Shown: positions 26,401 to 34,540 of the stretch, in pieces
Numbering within the stretch: the first letter of the stretch is position 1
Layout: each line of letters begins with the position of its first letter
DNA from: Proteiniclasticum sp.
GTDB lineage: Bacteria; Bacillota; Clostridia; Clostridiales; Clostridiaceae
Direction of reading: 5' to 3'
Length of the DNA stretch: 64,000 bases
NCBI RefSeq assembly: GCF_003514505.1
Contig: NZ_DOPX01000008.1
Span: 36,023-100,022, forward strand
Translations under genes and position numbers: made by a program
The notes under the pieces: model-generated
The model's input: the letters and a program-made list of their open reading frames with translations, nothing else
Database searches by the model: none
What the model was told of the DNA's origin: nothing

Positions 26401-27738
26401 GCGGGCACCATTGGTACAGTAGCGGATAAGACCGCGTATGCCTATGTCAAAAAGTATCTGGAGGAGCGTGAGATGCATCTTCCCACAGCGGAGATTGAGC
26501 GGCTTTCTCTGGGGCTTGTGGGTGTTAAAAGAACCACGGGTCAGCATCCAGGTGGTATTATGGTTGTGCCTAGAGATAATGATGTGCATAACTTTACTCC
26601 TGTACAGAGGCCAGCAGATGATCAGTCTTCTGACATAACGACCACGCATTTTGATTACCACTCCATTTCTGGAAGACTTCTGAAACTTGACATACTAGGA
26701 CATGACGATCCGACTATGCTGAGAATGCTTCAGGATCTGACTGGCATTGACCCAAAGACCCTGCCTCTCAACGATGAGAAGGTGATCTCCTTATTCACCT
26801 CCACAAAAGCACTGGGGGTAACAGAAGAGGAGCTGGGGATTCCGGTGGGTTCATTAGGTCTTCCGGAGTTTGGAACGAAGTTTGTCCGGGGGATGCTTCT
26901 GGATACAAGTCCAAAATCCTTTGCAGATCTTGTGAGAATATCAGGACTTTCACATGGTACAGATGTATGGCTGAACAATGCTCAGTACTATATCAAAGAA
27001 GGATTCACAACCCTGAGCGAATGCATCAGTACCCGTGATGATATTATGGTGTATCTGATTTATAAAGGGCTGCCTGCAAAACGTGCCTTCACTATCATGG
27101 AGAGTGTGCGAAAAGGCAAAGGACTCAAAGATGAGGACGAAGTCATCATGCGAGAGAACAGCGTGCCTGAATGGTACATCGAATCCTGTAAAAAAATCAA
27201 ATATATGTTTCCAAAGGGCCATGCGGTGGCTTATGTTATGATGGCTATGCGTATCGCCTATTTCAAAGTGTACTATCCCTTGGCATATTATGCGGCCTAT
27301 TATTCCACAAGAGCATCGGACTTTGATGGAGAGCTCATACTGAAAGGTGAAGTGGCTGTCAAAAAGCAGCTGGATGAGTACTACGAGCTTGGAAACAACA
27401 TTTCAGCAAAAGAAAAAAATATGATCACAATCCTAGAGATTGTGTATGAGATGTATAAGAGAGGGTTGAAGTTCAAACCAGTGGATCTATACCTTTCTCA
27501 TGGATCAAAGTTTCTCATCGAAGAAGGTGAAATCAGACCGCCTCTGAGCTGTCTTGTGGGGGTTGGTGTCAATGCGGCAACATCCATTTATGAGGAAGCT
27601 CAAAGAAGTCCTTTCATTTCGAAGGAAGATCTCCGATTACGCTGTAAGATTTCCAAAACAGTCATTGAAACACTTTCAAATTGTGGGGCTCTTGAGGGGA
27701 TGGATGAAACAAACCAGCTCTCTCTCTTCAACCTATAG
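23473..27738 (+). CDS. polC: DNA polymerase III alpha subunit, Gram-positive PolC
   Basis: 1421-aa replicative polymerase with built-in proofreading. Order: N-terminal domain, OB fold (about 220-310), PHP half (HLHTNMSSMDALASAK, about 327), DEDD exonuclease (FDIETTGFSSVNDKIIEIG at about 410, AHNAYFDVGFIRK, HRAVDDAKTT), remaining PHP, a zinc finger (CPSCRHNEF at about 893, CPECGSPY at about 918), and the polymerase palm with PDIDLNFSGEYQ (about 947). The start is TTG 23473 after AAAGGAGGAGGG. The proS gene that often precedes polC in Firmicutes is absent here. Confidence 0.98.
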   Translation: MEINHLLSKESSLSAYKIQDVLKVEYLKKQNQFRVFLKSFRVLDPKVKEPIGNFLKHVTGQESETLIVNILDQLTHENIQDVLMGIFLSEPLRYNFLKDADVHLAEGHLKIQHYSPVLITNFRSHDAVKHIETLISQYYGQSVHVETVLNVALTPERKELDVSKELHAARQDSQVSAEHRVEAPKMVMPSRKAPLEEPVKGQKKSQDENVIFGKAIKEPSVRIKELDDNAGICVIDGEVFKTDEKKLRNGKTLLVLYVTDLSSSIAVKVFLKEGEELPIKAGQVFRFKGSVTLDMYSKELTMIARDIYRMEKVKRKDTAAEKRVELHLHTNMSSMDALASAKSVFSLAKDFGHRAVAITDHGVVQAYPEAMDQAKATGVKPIYGMEAYVVNDEMNIIENIDETLKDLVIFDIETTGFSSVNDKIIEIGAVKVRDGEVIDEFSAFINPERSIPSKITELTGITDTMVKDAPLIGEVILQFEEFIRNATLVAHNAYFDVGFIRKNLADLGRSIHNPIMDTVPMARFLYPDLKRHRLDVISKHLGIDMGSHHRAVDDAKTTHRILLKSMEKMETMGIHSFRELNERSRKEMDYKKLPMYHTTILVKNLTGLKHLYEMVTESHLKSFHMKPRIRKSVLEQKREGLLLGSACINSELVRYIMEGRTEDEILTMASYYDYIEVQPVENNLDLLKDGRIQDIEGLRDLNRKLISLGESQGKIVVATGDVHYLNKEDKFYRKILLASQGYNNQNDDLDLYFRSTDEMLDAFSYLGRDKAYEIVVKNTNLIADSIEDFLPIPKGTFPPKIDGADEEIREMTMKEAHKLYGEILPEVVEKRVTKELNSIISNGYAVLYLIAHKLVAKSLSDGYLVGSRGSVGSSLVATFTGITEVNGLPPHYRCPSCRHNEFFLDGSVSSGADLPLKDCPECGSPYVRDGHDIPFETFLGFEGDKEPDIDLNFSGEYQAVVHKYTEELFGEGYVFKAGTIGTVADKTAYAYVKKYLEEREMHLPTAEIERLSLGLVGVKRTTGQHPGGIMVVPRDNDVHNFTPVQRPADDQSSDITTTHFDYHSISGRLLKLDILGHDDPTMLRMLQDLTGIDPKTLPLNDEKVISLFTSTKALGVTEEELGIPVGSLGLPEFGTKFVRGMLLDTSPKSFADLVRISGLSHGTDVWLNNAQYYIKEGFTTLSECISTRDDIMVYLIYKGLPAKRAFTIMESVRKGKGLKDEDEVIMRENSVPEWYIESCKKIKYMFPKGHAVAYVMMAMRIAYFKVYYPLAYYAAYYSTRASDFDGELILKGEVAVKKQLDEYYELGNNISAKEKNMITILEIVYEMYKRGLKFKPVDLYLSHGSKFLIEEGEIRPPLSCLVGVGVNAATSIYEEAQRSPFISKEDLRLRCKISKTVIETLSNCGALEGMDETNQLSLFNL

Positions 27739-27741
27739 GGG

Positions 27742-27770
27742 TTGAATTTTTCAAAATACTATGTTATTCT
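27742..27770 (+). promoter_or_regulatory. promoter for the rimP-nusA-infB operon
   Basis: TTGAAT at 27742-27747, 17 bases, TATTCT at 27765-27770, just after the polC stop. Confidence 0.55.
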
Positions 27771-27796
27771 TTATAAGAAGAATAACTTTGAACTAG

Positions 27797-27858
27797 AAGA
27801 GTGGGCAAAACCCGCTCTTTCGTTTTGTGTGGCGCAACTGTAATCTAGTTGCGTTTTT
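27797..27858 (+). promoter_or_regulatory. two-hairpin leader with terminator, likely attenuator of the nusA operon
   Basis: First stem AAGAGTGGG (27797-27805) with CCCGCTCTT (27811-27819). Second stem CGCAACT (27833-27839) with AGTTGCG (27847-27853) followed directly by TTTTT, a good intrinsic terminator ahead of rimP. In Bacillus subtilis, nusA is autoregulated through a NusA-dependent terminator in the equivalent leader, so the same logic is likely here. Confidence 0.65.
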
Positions 27859-27918
27859 CATTAGGGAAAAACATAAACACAAAACAAAACTGTCAAATAA
27901 TTATAATGGGGTGAAACC

Positions 27919-28371
27919 ATGGAAAAATGGAAGGAACTGGAACCGCTATTCCAGAAAGAAATTGAAGATTTGGGTTATGGTATGTATCACATGGAATATG
28001 TCCATGAGGATGGAATGAACATTCTCCGATTCTATATTGAACATGAGAATGGAATTGCACTTGCGGACTGCGAGACCGTATCCAGAAGGATCAGCGATAT
28101 TCTAGATGAGAAGGATCCGATTTCTGAGGATTACAATCTGGAAGTTTCATCACCAGGAATTTTCAGGACTCTATTCACCAAAGCTCACATGGAAGCAGCA
28201 GTGGGAGAAAAGGTTCAGATTAAGACGAAGAAACCAGTGGACGGTTCCAAGAAGTTCATTGGGGTCCTTAAGGAAGTTCAGAGTGGAGGGCTTCTTGTTG
28301 AAAAAGACAAAAAGCCACTGGAAGTTACATTTGAAAATCTTCGCAGTATCAATATTGAAGTAGATTTGTAA
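27919..28371 (+). CDS. rimP: ribosome maturation factor RimP
   Basis: 150-aa 30S assembly factor acting with S12. The N-terminal domain has LGYGMYHMEYVHEDGMNILRF-type strands and the block YNLEVSSPGIFRTLF; the C-terminal Sm-like barrel begins near GEKVQIKT. The start is ATG 27919 behind GGGGTG. It opens the conserved rimP-nusA-rnpM-ylxQ-infB-rbfA order. Confidence 0.96.
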   Translation: MEKWKELEPLFQKEIEDLGYGMYHMEYVHEDGMNILRFYIEHENGIALADCETVSRRISDILDEKDPISEDYNLEVSSPGIFRTLFTKAHMEAAVGEKVQIKTKKPVDGSKKFIGVLKEVQSGGLLVEKDKKPLEVTFENLRSINIEVDL

Positions 28372-28390
28372 AAATTCTAAGGAGGATAAA

Positions 28391-29593
28391 ATGGCAAAGG
28401 CAACTGTGAAAAAGAAAGATGAAGTTATTCTGGCATTAAAAGCCATCGCAGAGGAAAAGGGAATCAGTGAGGAGATGCTTTTTGAAACACTGGAAGATGC
28501 GATGATTGCAGCGTACAAGAAAAATTATGTAAATTCCGGATCCCAAAACGTGAGAGTCAACATCGACAGAGAGACCGGAGAAATCAAGGTGTTCTCTTTG
28601 AGAAGGATTGTTGAAGAGGTTATGGATCCTCAAGATGAGATTACGCTGGAAGAAGCAAAAGAAATCGATCCAAGATATGAACTTCTGGATGTGGTGGAGA
28701 ACGAAGTGACTCCAGCAAATTTTGCCCGTGTGGCAGCTCAGTCTGCCAAGCAGATTGTGACACAGAGAATAAAGGAAGCAGAAAGAAGCATTCTTTACAA
28801 TCAGTATCATGAAAAAGAATTTGATGTGATCATGGGAACTGTTCAAAGAAAAGACAAGGGGAATATCTACATCGACCTTGGAAAGACAGAAACAGTTTTG
28901 ACTCCTCAGGAACAGATTCCTGGAGAGAACTATCAGTTCAATGACAAGATTCTGCTCTATATTGTGGAAGTGAAACAAAATCCGAAGGGGCCGATGATTT
29001 CCGTATCTAGAACCCATCCAGGGCTGGTCAAAAGACTTTTTGAAAAAGAAGTACCTGAGATCTATGAAGGAATTGTAGAAATCAAGGCCATCTCCAGAGA
29101 AGCTGGTTCAAGAACAAAGATTGCCGTGCATTCCAATGATCCGGAAGTGGAGCCCATGGGTGCTTGCGTTGGTCCAAGAGGAACTAGAGTACAGAACATC
29201 GTGAACGAGCTGAGAAATGAAAAAATCGACATCATCAAGTGGTCCAAGGATCCTAGAGAGTTCATTGCCAATGCTTTAAGCCCTGCTAAAGTTCTGGATG
29301 TTATCATCATGAACGAAGGAAGTGCCTGTAAGGTAGTGGTGGATGACAATCAGCTGTCCCTGGCCATTGGTAAAGAAGGGCAGAATGTAAGACTTGCTGC
29401 AAAACTTACTGGATGGAAAATTGACATCAAGAGCAAGAAGCAGTATGAACAGGAGCTTCTAGAAAAAGCTGAACTGGAAGAAACTGTGGCACTGACAGAT
29501 GAAGCCCTAGTTGATACTACAGCTGAAGAAGCTGAAACAGCATCTGAACTTATTGAGGATACTGATATTCAAGAGGAAGATTCAGAAGCTTAA
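28391..29593 (+). CDS. nusA: transcription termination/antitermination factor NusA
   Basis: 400-aa RNA-polymerase-bound factor controlling pausing and termination. It has an N-terminal polymerase-binding domain, an S1 domain (about 135-200), and KH1 and KH2 with GPRGTRVQNIVNELR and LAIGKEGQNVRLAAKL. After KH2 comes an acidic tail of about 45 residues rich in Glu and Asp, longer than in Bacillus; it lacks the repeats of E. coli NusA. ATG 28391 follows AAGGAGG. Confidence 0.97.
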   Translation: MAKATVKKKDEVILALKAIAEEKGISEEMLFETLEDAMIAAYKKNYVNSGSQNVRVNIDRETGEIKVFSLRRIVEEVMDPQDEITLEEAKEIDPRYELLDVVENEVTPANFARVAAQSAKQIVTQRIKEAERSILYNQYHEKEFDVIMGTVQRKDKGNIYIDLGKTETVLTPQEQIPGENYQFNDKILLYIVEVKQNPKGPMISVSRTHPGLVKRLFEKEVPEIYEGIVEIKAISREAGSRTKIAVHSNDPEVEPMGACVGPRGTRVQNIVNELRNEKIDIIKWSKDPREFIANALSPAKVLDVIIMNEGSACKVVVDDNQLSLAIGKEGQNVRLAAKLTGWKIDIKSKKQYEQELLEKAELEETVALTDEALVDTTAEEAETASELIEDTDIQEEDSEA

Positions 29594-29619
29594 TTAAACT
29601 GGAAAGAGAGGTGTTTTAC

Positions 29620-29886
29620 GTGAAGGTGAAAAAAATACCAATGAGAATGTGCACCGGCTGCATGGAGATGAAACCTAAAAAGGAACTGATTCGTGTGGTG
29701 AAAAACAAAGAAGGAGAGATTTCTCTGGATTTGGTTGGGAAAAAGCCCGGCAGAGGTGCATATGTTTGCAAGAGTACAGATTGTCTGGAAAAGGCCTTTA
29801 AGACCAAAAGACTGTCTCGAAACTTGGAAACCTCGATCAGCCAGGAGATCTATGATGATCTTCGGAAGGCGGTGGAAGTTGGATAA
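29620..29886 (+). CDS. rnpM: RNase P modulator RnpM (YlxR)
   Basis: 88-aa YlxR-family RNA-binding protein, reported in Bacillus to bind and modulate RNase P. MRMCTGCMEMKPKKELIRVV and GRGAYVCKSTDCLEKA are the family blocks. The start is GTG 29620 (MKVKKIPMRMC), 6 bases after GAGGTG; an upstream GTG at 29611 falls inside that site. It is followed at one base by ylxQ. Confidence 0.93.
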   Translation: MKVKKIPMRMCTGCMEMKPKKELIRVVKNKEGEISLDLVGKKPGRGAYVCKSTDCLEKAFKTKRLSRNLETSISQEIYDDLRKAVEVG

Positions 29887-29887
29887 A

Positions 29888-30193
29888 ATGCTGTCCTTCC
29901 TGGGACTGACAAGAAAGTCCGGGAATTTGATCTTGGGATACAACAAGAACGAAGAAGCCATCAAGATGAGAAAGTTGTATCTTCTGATCTTGTCCAAAGG
30001 TGCTTCTGAGAATACGAAGGATAAGTTCAAAGGTTACTGTGAAAAGTATAAAGTGCCTTATATTGAGGATTTCACTCCTGATGAATTAGGATATGCATTG
30101 GGTTATGAAGGAATTGCAGTTGTAGGAGTTTCTGACCGGAACATGGCAAGAAAACTCAAAGAACAGTACAACAGCAAAGGAATTGAAGAATAA
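29888..30193 (+). CDS. ylxQ: L7Ae-family RNA-binding protein YlxQ
   Basis: 101-aa member of the L7Ae/L30e family, kink-turn RNA binders, found between rnpM and infB in Firmicutes. Opening LSFLGLTRKSGNLILGYNK; middle LLILSKGASENTKDKF; then VPYIEDFTPDELGYALG. I use ATG 29888; TTG 29879 just upstream, behind GGTGG, is an equally possible start. A still longer frame reaching back into rnpM is not needed by the family length. Confidence 0.9.
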   Translation: MLSFLGLTRKSGNLILGYNKNEEAIKMRKLYLLILSKGASENTKDKFKGYCEKYKVPYIEDFTPDELGYALGYEGIAVVGVSDRNMARKLKEQYNSKGIEE

Positions 30194-30210
30194 AAACGGA
30201 GGTGGTCCTA

Positions 30211-32310
30211 TTGTCAAAAATCAGAGTGTATGAGCTTGCAAAGGAACTGGAGATATCAAGTAAAGAGTTGATCGCGTTATTAAAGGATGAATTTGGGATA
30301 GAGGTTAAGAATCATATGAGTGTTGTGGAAGAAGAAGATGCTGCACTCATCAAGGAACTTCTTGGGGATTCAGAGGGAAATAAGGAAGCGGTTAAGGAAG
30401 AGTCCATGGATACTGAAGGTAAAGTTACGAAGAGTATCGTGGATGAATATGAGGAGATTCTTGAAGAAGAAGTTGTAAACCTCGCAAAGAAGAAGAAGAA
30501 AACCAAAAGAGAACTGGCACAGGAAAAGCTGGAGGCAGAAGAAGCTGCTCTGGCGAATATGAAGGTTGAAATCGGTGAATTTATCACGGTCAAGGAGTTT
30601 GCTGACAAGCTCGGGAAACCTGTGGCAGAAGTTATAAAGGCGCTGATTTTCACTGGAATCATGGCTGGTATCAATCAGGAAATCGACTTTGAGACAGCTG
30701 AGAAAGCTGCAAAACGTCTGGAAATCGACATTGTGAAGATTAAGGACGATGCATCAGGAATATCAGATGAAAAAGAAGAAGATCTTCTGGATGTGAATCT
30801 GGAAAAAAGACCTCCGATTGTTACCGTAATGGGACACGTTGACCATGGTAAGACATCCCTTCTTGATGCAATCCGTAAGGCGAAAGTAACGGAAAGCGAA
30901 GCGGGTGGTATTACTCAGCATATTGGTGCGTATACCATTACCATCAATGGCGAAAAGATCACGTTCCTGGATACCCCAGGCCATGAAGCCTTTACAGCCA
31001 TGAGAGCAAGAGGAGCCCAGGTAACAGATATTGTTATCCTCGTTGTGGCAGCGGATGACGGTATCATGCCTCAAACCGCAGAAGCCATAAATCACTGTAA
31101 GGCAGCGAACGTTCCGATGATTGTTGCCATCAACAAGATTGATGTTGAAGGTGCAAACATTGACAGAGTGAAGCAGGAACTTACTGAATATGGTCTTGTG
31201 GCAGAAGAGTGGGGTGGAGACACCATCTGTGTACCTGTTTCTGCTAAGCAGAGAATTGGAATCGACGATCTTCTGGAAATGGTTCTTTTGACAGCTGAAG
31301 TTGAAGAACTGAAGGCAGATTCAAACAGAAGAGCAGCAGGAACCGTTATTGAATCAGAGCTTGATAAGGGCCGCGGACCTGTGGCAACACTTCTTGTGCA
31401 AAAAGGTACGCTTAATGTGGGAGATTCTATTCTTGTAGGAAGCACTTATGGCAGAATCCGTGCGATGTTTGATGACAAGGGCAAGAAGATCAAGAGTGCT
31501 GGACCATCTATACCAGTGGAAATTCTTGGGCTGTCAGAAGTGCCTCAGGCAGGTGACAAGTTCCATGAAGTCAAGGACGAGAAGACAGCCAGAGGTATGG
31601 CGGAAGCGAGAAAGATCAAGGAAAAGAGTCTTCAGCAGAGTACGATGAGAGTATCTCTGGAAGATCTGTACAGCCAGGTGAAGGAAGGTAAGATTAAAGA
31701 ACTTCCAATCATCATCAAGGCAGATGTGCAAGGTTCCATTGAAGCATTGAAGGGTACACTGGAGAAGCTTTCCACGGATGAGATCAAAGTACGTGTGATT
31801 CATGGTGGTGTTGGTGCAGTCACAGAGACAGATATATCCCTGGCGGCAGCATCCAATGCAGTGGTCATCGGGTTCAATGTCAGACCTGACAATAATGCAC
31901 AGGTTCTTGCAGAAAAAGAAAAAGTTTATGTGAAGACCTACAGAGTTATTTACCATGCAGTAGATGACATCAAGGCTGCCATGATCGGTATGCTTGCGCC
32001 AGAAATCAAAGAAGTTGTCCAGGGACGTGTGGAAATCAGACAGACTTATAAAGTATCTGCTATTGGTACCATCGCTGGATGTTATGTGCTGAATGGAAAA
32101 ATCACAAGAAATTCTGAAATCAGACTTCTTAGAGATGGTGTGATTATCCATGAAGGAAAACTTGCTTCACTTAAGAGATTCAAGGATGATGCGAAGGAAG
32201 TTCTGGCAGGATTTGAATGCGGGCTTTCTATTGAGAAATTCAATGAGATCAAAGAAGGCGATATCATCGAAGCGTATGTGATGGAGTCTATTGTACGTAA
32301 AGAACTGTAA
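30211..32310 (+). CDS. infB: translation initiation factor IF-2
   Basis: 699-aa GTPase that brings fMet-tRNA to the 30S and joins the subunits. It has an N-terminal IF2N module (KIRVYELAKELEISSKELI), a Lys/Glu-rich linker, a second IF2N module, then the G domain from about 207: GHVDHGKTSLLD, GGITQHIGAY, DTPGHEAF, NKID. Domains II-IV follow. The start is TTG 30211, 8 bases after GGAGG at 30198-30202; a GTG at 30202 overlaps that site. Confidence 0.97.
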   Translation: MSKIRVYELAKELEISSKELIALLKDEFGIEVKNHMSVVEEEDAALIKELLGDSEGNKEAVKEESMDTEGKVTKSIVDEYEEILEEEVVNLAKKKKKTKRELAQEKLEAEEAALANMKVEIGEFITVKEFADKLGKPVAEVIKALIFTGIMAGINQEIDFETAEKAAKRLEIDIVKIKDDASGISDEKEEDLLDVNLEKRPPIVTVMGHVDHGKTSLLDAIRKAKVTESEAGGITQHIGAYTITINGEKITFLDTPGHEAFTAMRARGAQVTDIVILVVAADDGIMPQTAEAINHCKAANVPMIVAINKIDVEGANIDRVKQELTEYGLVAEEWGGDTICVPVSAKQRIGIDDLLEMVLLTAEVEELKADSNRRAAGTVIESELDKGRGPVATLLVQKGTLNVGDSILVGSTYGRIRAMFDDKGKKIKSAGPSIPVEILGLSEVPQAGDKFHEVKDEKTARGMAEARKIKEKSLQQSTMRVSLEDLYSQVKEGKIKELPIIIKADVQGSIEALKGTLEKLSTDEIKVRVIHGGVGAVTETDISLAAASNAVVIGFNVRPDNNAQVLAEKEKVYVKTYRVIYHAVDDIKAAMIGMLAPEIKEVVQGRVEIRQTYKVSAIGTIAGCYVLNGKITRNSEIRLLRDGVIIHEGKLASLKRFKDDAKEVLAGFECGLSIEKFNEIKEGDIIEAYVMESIVRKEL

Positions 32311-32344
32311 GAAGCATTTAGAGAGTGAGAAATGAGGTGAAAGT

Positions 32345-32701
32345 ATGGCAAAATACAGAACGGGAAGAATCAACGAAGAGATGAAGAAAGAGATTTCTGC
32401 CATCATCATGAATGGACTGAAAGATCCCCGGATTACCGCCATGATTACCATTACAGATGTGGAAGTCACATCAGATCTGAGATATGCAAAAGTATATGCA
32501 AGTGTTTTTGGGACAGAGCAGCAAAAAGAAGAATCATTTCTGGGGCTTAAGAACTCAGCAGGTTTTATCCGAAGAGAAGTTGGAAAGAGAATTCAGCTGC
32601 GCTATGTGCCTGAACTGATTTTTGTGATGGATGACACCATTGATAAAGGTATGCATATAGATGAGCTGATTCGGAAAGCCAATGAGCAAAAAGGAAACTG
32701 A
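32345..32701 (+). CDS. rbfA: 30S ribosome-binding factor A
   Basis: 118-aa single KH-like domain cold-shock factor for late 30S maturation at the 16S 5' helix. RTGRINEEMKKEISAII opens it, and VTSDLRYAKVYASVFG and PELIFVMDDTIDKGMHID are typical. ATG 32345 follows GAGGTGA. nrnA starts 2 bases after the stop. Confidence 0.96.
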   Translation: MAKYRTGRINEEMKKEISAIIMNGLKDPRITAMITITDVEVTSDLRYAKVYASVFGTEQQKEESFLGLKNSAGFIRREVGKRIQLRYVPELIFVMDDTIDKGMHIDELIRKANEQKGN

Positions 32702-32703
32702 GT

Positions 32704-33663
32704 ATGATATTGCGGGATATTGCGAATAAAATTCTCGAATTCAATAAAATCGCTGTGGTTGCCCATGCATCTCCTGATGGAGATGCTGTGGGCAGTACCT
32801 TGGGGTTGACCTTAGGGCTGAGAAGCATCGGCAAGGAAGTGGATGTGCTCTCAAAAGAACCAGGACCAGAAGTCCTGTCCTATCTTCCTCTTTATGAGGA
32901 GTATGGAGAGCTGAATGCATTGAGAGACGACCGAACATTGCTGATATGTCTTGATTGTGGCAACAAAGACCGTCTTTCCATGGAAAGAGATGGGTTTTCA
33001 GACATATTCAAAATAAATCTGGACCACCACGTTTCCAATGAAATGTATGGGGATCTCAATTATGTGGACAGCAAATCAGCCTCTACAGCGGAAATAGTAT
33101 ATGAGCTTCTGGAGGAACTTAATGTTCCTGTGACTGAAGCCATGGCGGAATGCCTGTATACTGGGATTGTCATGGATACAGGAAGCTTCAGGTTTCCAAG
33201 CACAACATCCAAAACACTGCGCATCACATCAAAGTTATTGGAGACCGGTGTCAATTTCTCGAAGATTCAACGGATGCTCTTTGCCACTTCACCTTTTAAG
33301 CAGGTAAAGCTTTTGGGGCGTGCGCTGATGACCCTTGAGAGTCATTTTGAAGGTAAAGTATCCATGATGAATCTGGAAGCCAATGACTTTAATGTATTAT
33401 CCATATCGGACCGGGATACTGGGGACATTGTCAATTATGGACTGGAACCAAAAGAAGCTGAAGTTTCGATTCTTTTCAAAGAAGCCGAAGGGTTTTTCCG
33501 AGTCAGTGTGAGAACAAAAGAGTATCTGGATGCCAGCGCGTTATGTGCTGTATTTGGTGGCGGTGGGCACGTCCGTGCAGCGGGGTGCAACATAGAAGCA
33601 GAAGATCTCATGCATGCTAAAATCCGCATACTTGATGAGATTGAAAGGATGATGACCTCTTGA
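32704..33663 (+). CDS. nrnA: DHH-family oligoribonuclease / pAp phosphatase NrnA
   Basis: 319-aa DHH-DHHA1 phosphoesterase that degrades nano-RNA and hydrolyses pAp. Catalytic blocks: VAHASPDGDAVGSTLGL, LLICLDCGNKDRL, INLDHHVSNEMYGDLNYVD. The DHHA1 substrate motif near the C terminus is FGGGGHVRAAGC. ATG 32704 comes 2 bases after the rbfA stop. The stop overlaps truB by 4 bases. Confidence 0.95.
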   Translation: MILRDIANKILEFNKIAVVAHASPDGDAVGSTLGLTLGLRSIGKEVDVLSKEPGPEVLSYLPLYEEYGELNALRDDRTLLICLDCGNKDRLSMERDGFSDIFKINLDHHVSNEMYGDLNYVDSKSASTAEIVYELLEELNVPVTEAMAECLYTGIVMDTGSFRFPSTTSKTLRITSKLLETGVNFSKIQRMLFATSPFKQVKLLGRALMTLESHFEGKVSMMNLEANDFNVLSISDRDTGDIVNYGLEPKEAEVSILFKEAEGFFRVSVRTKEYLDASALCAVFGGGGHVRAAGCNIEAEDLMHAKIRILDEIERMMTS

Positions 33664-34532
33664 ATGGTGTGCTCAATATATATAAAGAAAGAGGGATGAC
33701 CTCTTTCCAGGTGGTGGCTTCAGTGAAGCGCATCACGGGAATCAAAAAGGTTGGCCATACTGGAACACTTGATCCGGAGGCTGAAGGAGTTCTTCCAGTT
33801 TGTATTGGGAGAGCGACAAAGCTTGTGGATTATATTATGGACGGAGAAAAAATATACCGCGCTTCGTTTCAGTTTGGCAAAATATCAGATACACTGGATG
33901 CTTTTGGAGAAGTTCAGGAAACAGGAGAACCTCTTCCGAAGCGGGAAAATGTTGTTGAGATGCTGCAGAGTTTTCTTGGCACTACAAAACAGATTCCACC
34001 CATGTACTCAGCGCTTAAAGTTCAAGGCAAAAGATTATATGAACTTGCAAGGGATGGAAAAGAGATTCCTCGAGAAGCACGGGAGATCCATGTATCAAAA
34101 ATACACCTGATTGAGTATAGGGAGCATTCTGGCGAAGGATCATTTCTGCTCGTCTGCTCTAAAGGAACGTACGTAAGAAGCATCATTGATGATCTGGGGC
34201 GGATGCTCGGTTCCGGCGCGATTATGACGGGGCTTGTCCGTGAGGCTACTGGAGGATTTCAGAAAGAAGCATCAGTTACCCTGAGCCAGCTTGAGCAGGA
34301 GGGTGTTGAGAAATATCTGATCGAGATGGAGGAGGTTCTGAAGAACTTTCCTGCATTTGTCGTTCCAGATGCCTTCTTGAATCTTATAGCCAATGGTGTA
34401 AAAGTAAAAGATCAAAGATTGGTTTCTGATGTAAAGGCAGGACTCTATAAGGGATTGGATGGTCAAGGAAAGCTACTTGGTATCCTTGAACGGATGGAAG
34501 ATATCCTCTATTTGAAACTGAATCTGATGTGA
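33660..34532 (+). CDS. truB: tRNA pseudouridine55 synthase TruB
   Basis: 290-aa enzyme making pseudouridine 55 in the T-loop of tRNAs. NGVLNIYKERGMTSFQVV opens it; VGHTGTLDPEAEGVLPVCIG carries the catalytic Asp38; KGTYVRSIIDDLGRMLGSGA is the late conserved block. The start is TTG 33660, overlapping the nrnA stop (TTGA). The C-terminal domain is shortened relative to E. coli, as common in Firmicutes. Confidence 0.95.
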   Translation: MNGVLNIYKERGMTSFQVVASVKRITGIKKVGHTGTLDPEAEGVLPVCIGRATKLVDYIMDGEKIYRASFQFGKISDTLDAFGEVQETGEPLPKRENVVEMLQSFLGTTKQIPPMYSALKVQGKRLYELARDGKEIPREAREIHVSKIHLIEYREHSGEGSFLLVCSKGTYVRSIIDDLGRMLGSGAIMTGLVREATGGFQKEASVTLSQLEQEGVEKYLIEMEEVLKNFPAFVVPDAFLNLIANGVKVKDQRLVSDVKAGLYKGLDGQGKLLGILERMEDILYLKLNLM

Positions 34533-34540
34533 GGTTAAAA

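Noticed and set aside
29735..29887. N-terminal extension of ylxQ into rnpM
   Set aside because: It would add about 50 residues not found in the family and is encoded in another frame of rnpM.
34500..34540. FMN riboswitch before ribF
   Set aside because: ribF is only 8 bases from truB inside an operon; there is no room for a riboswitch.
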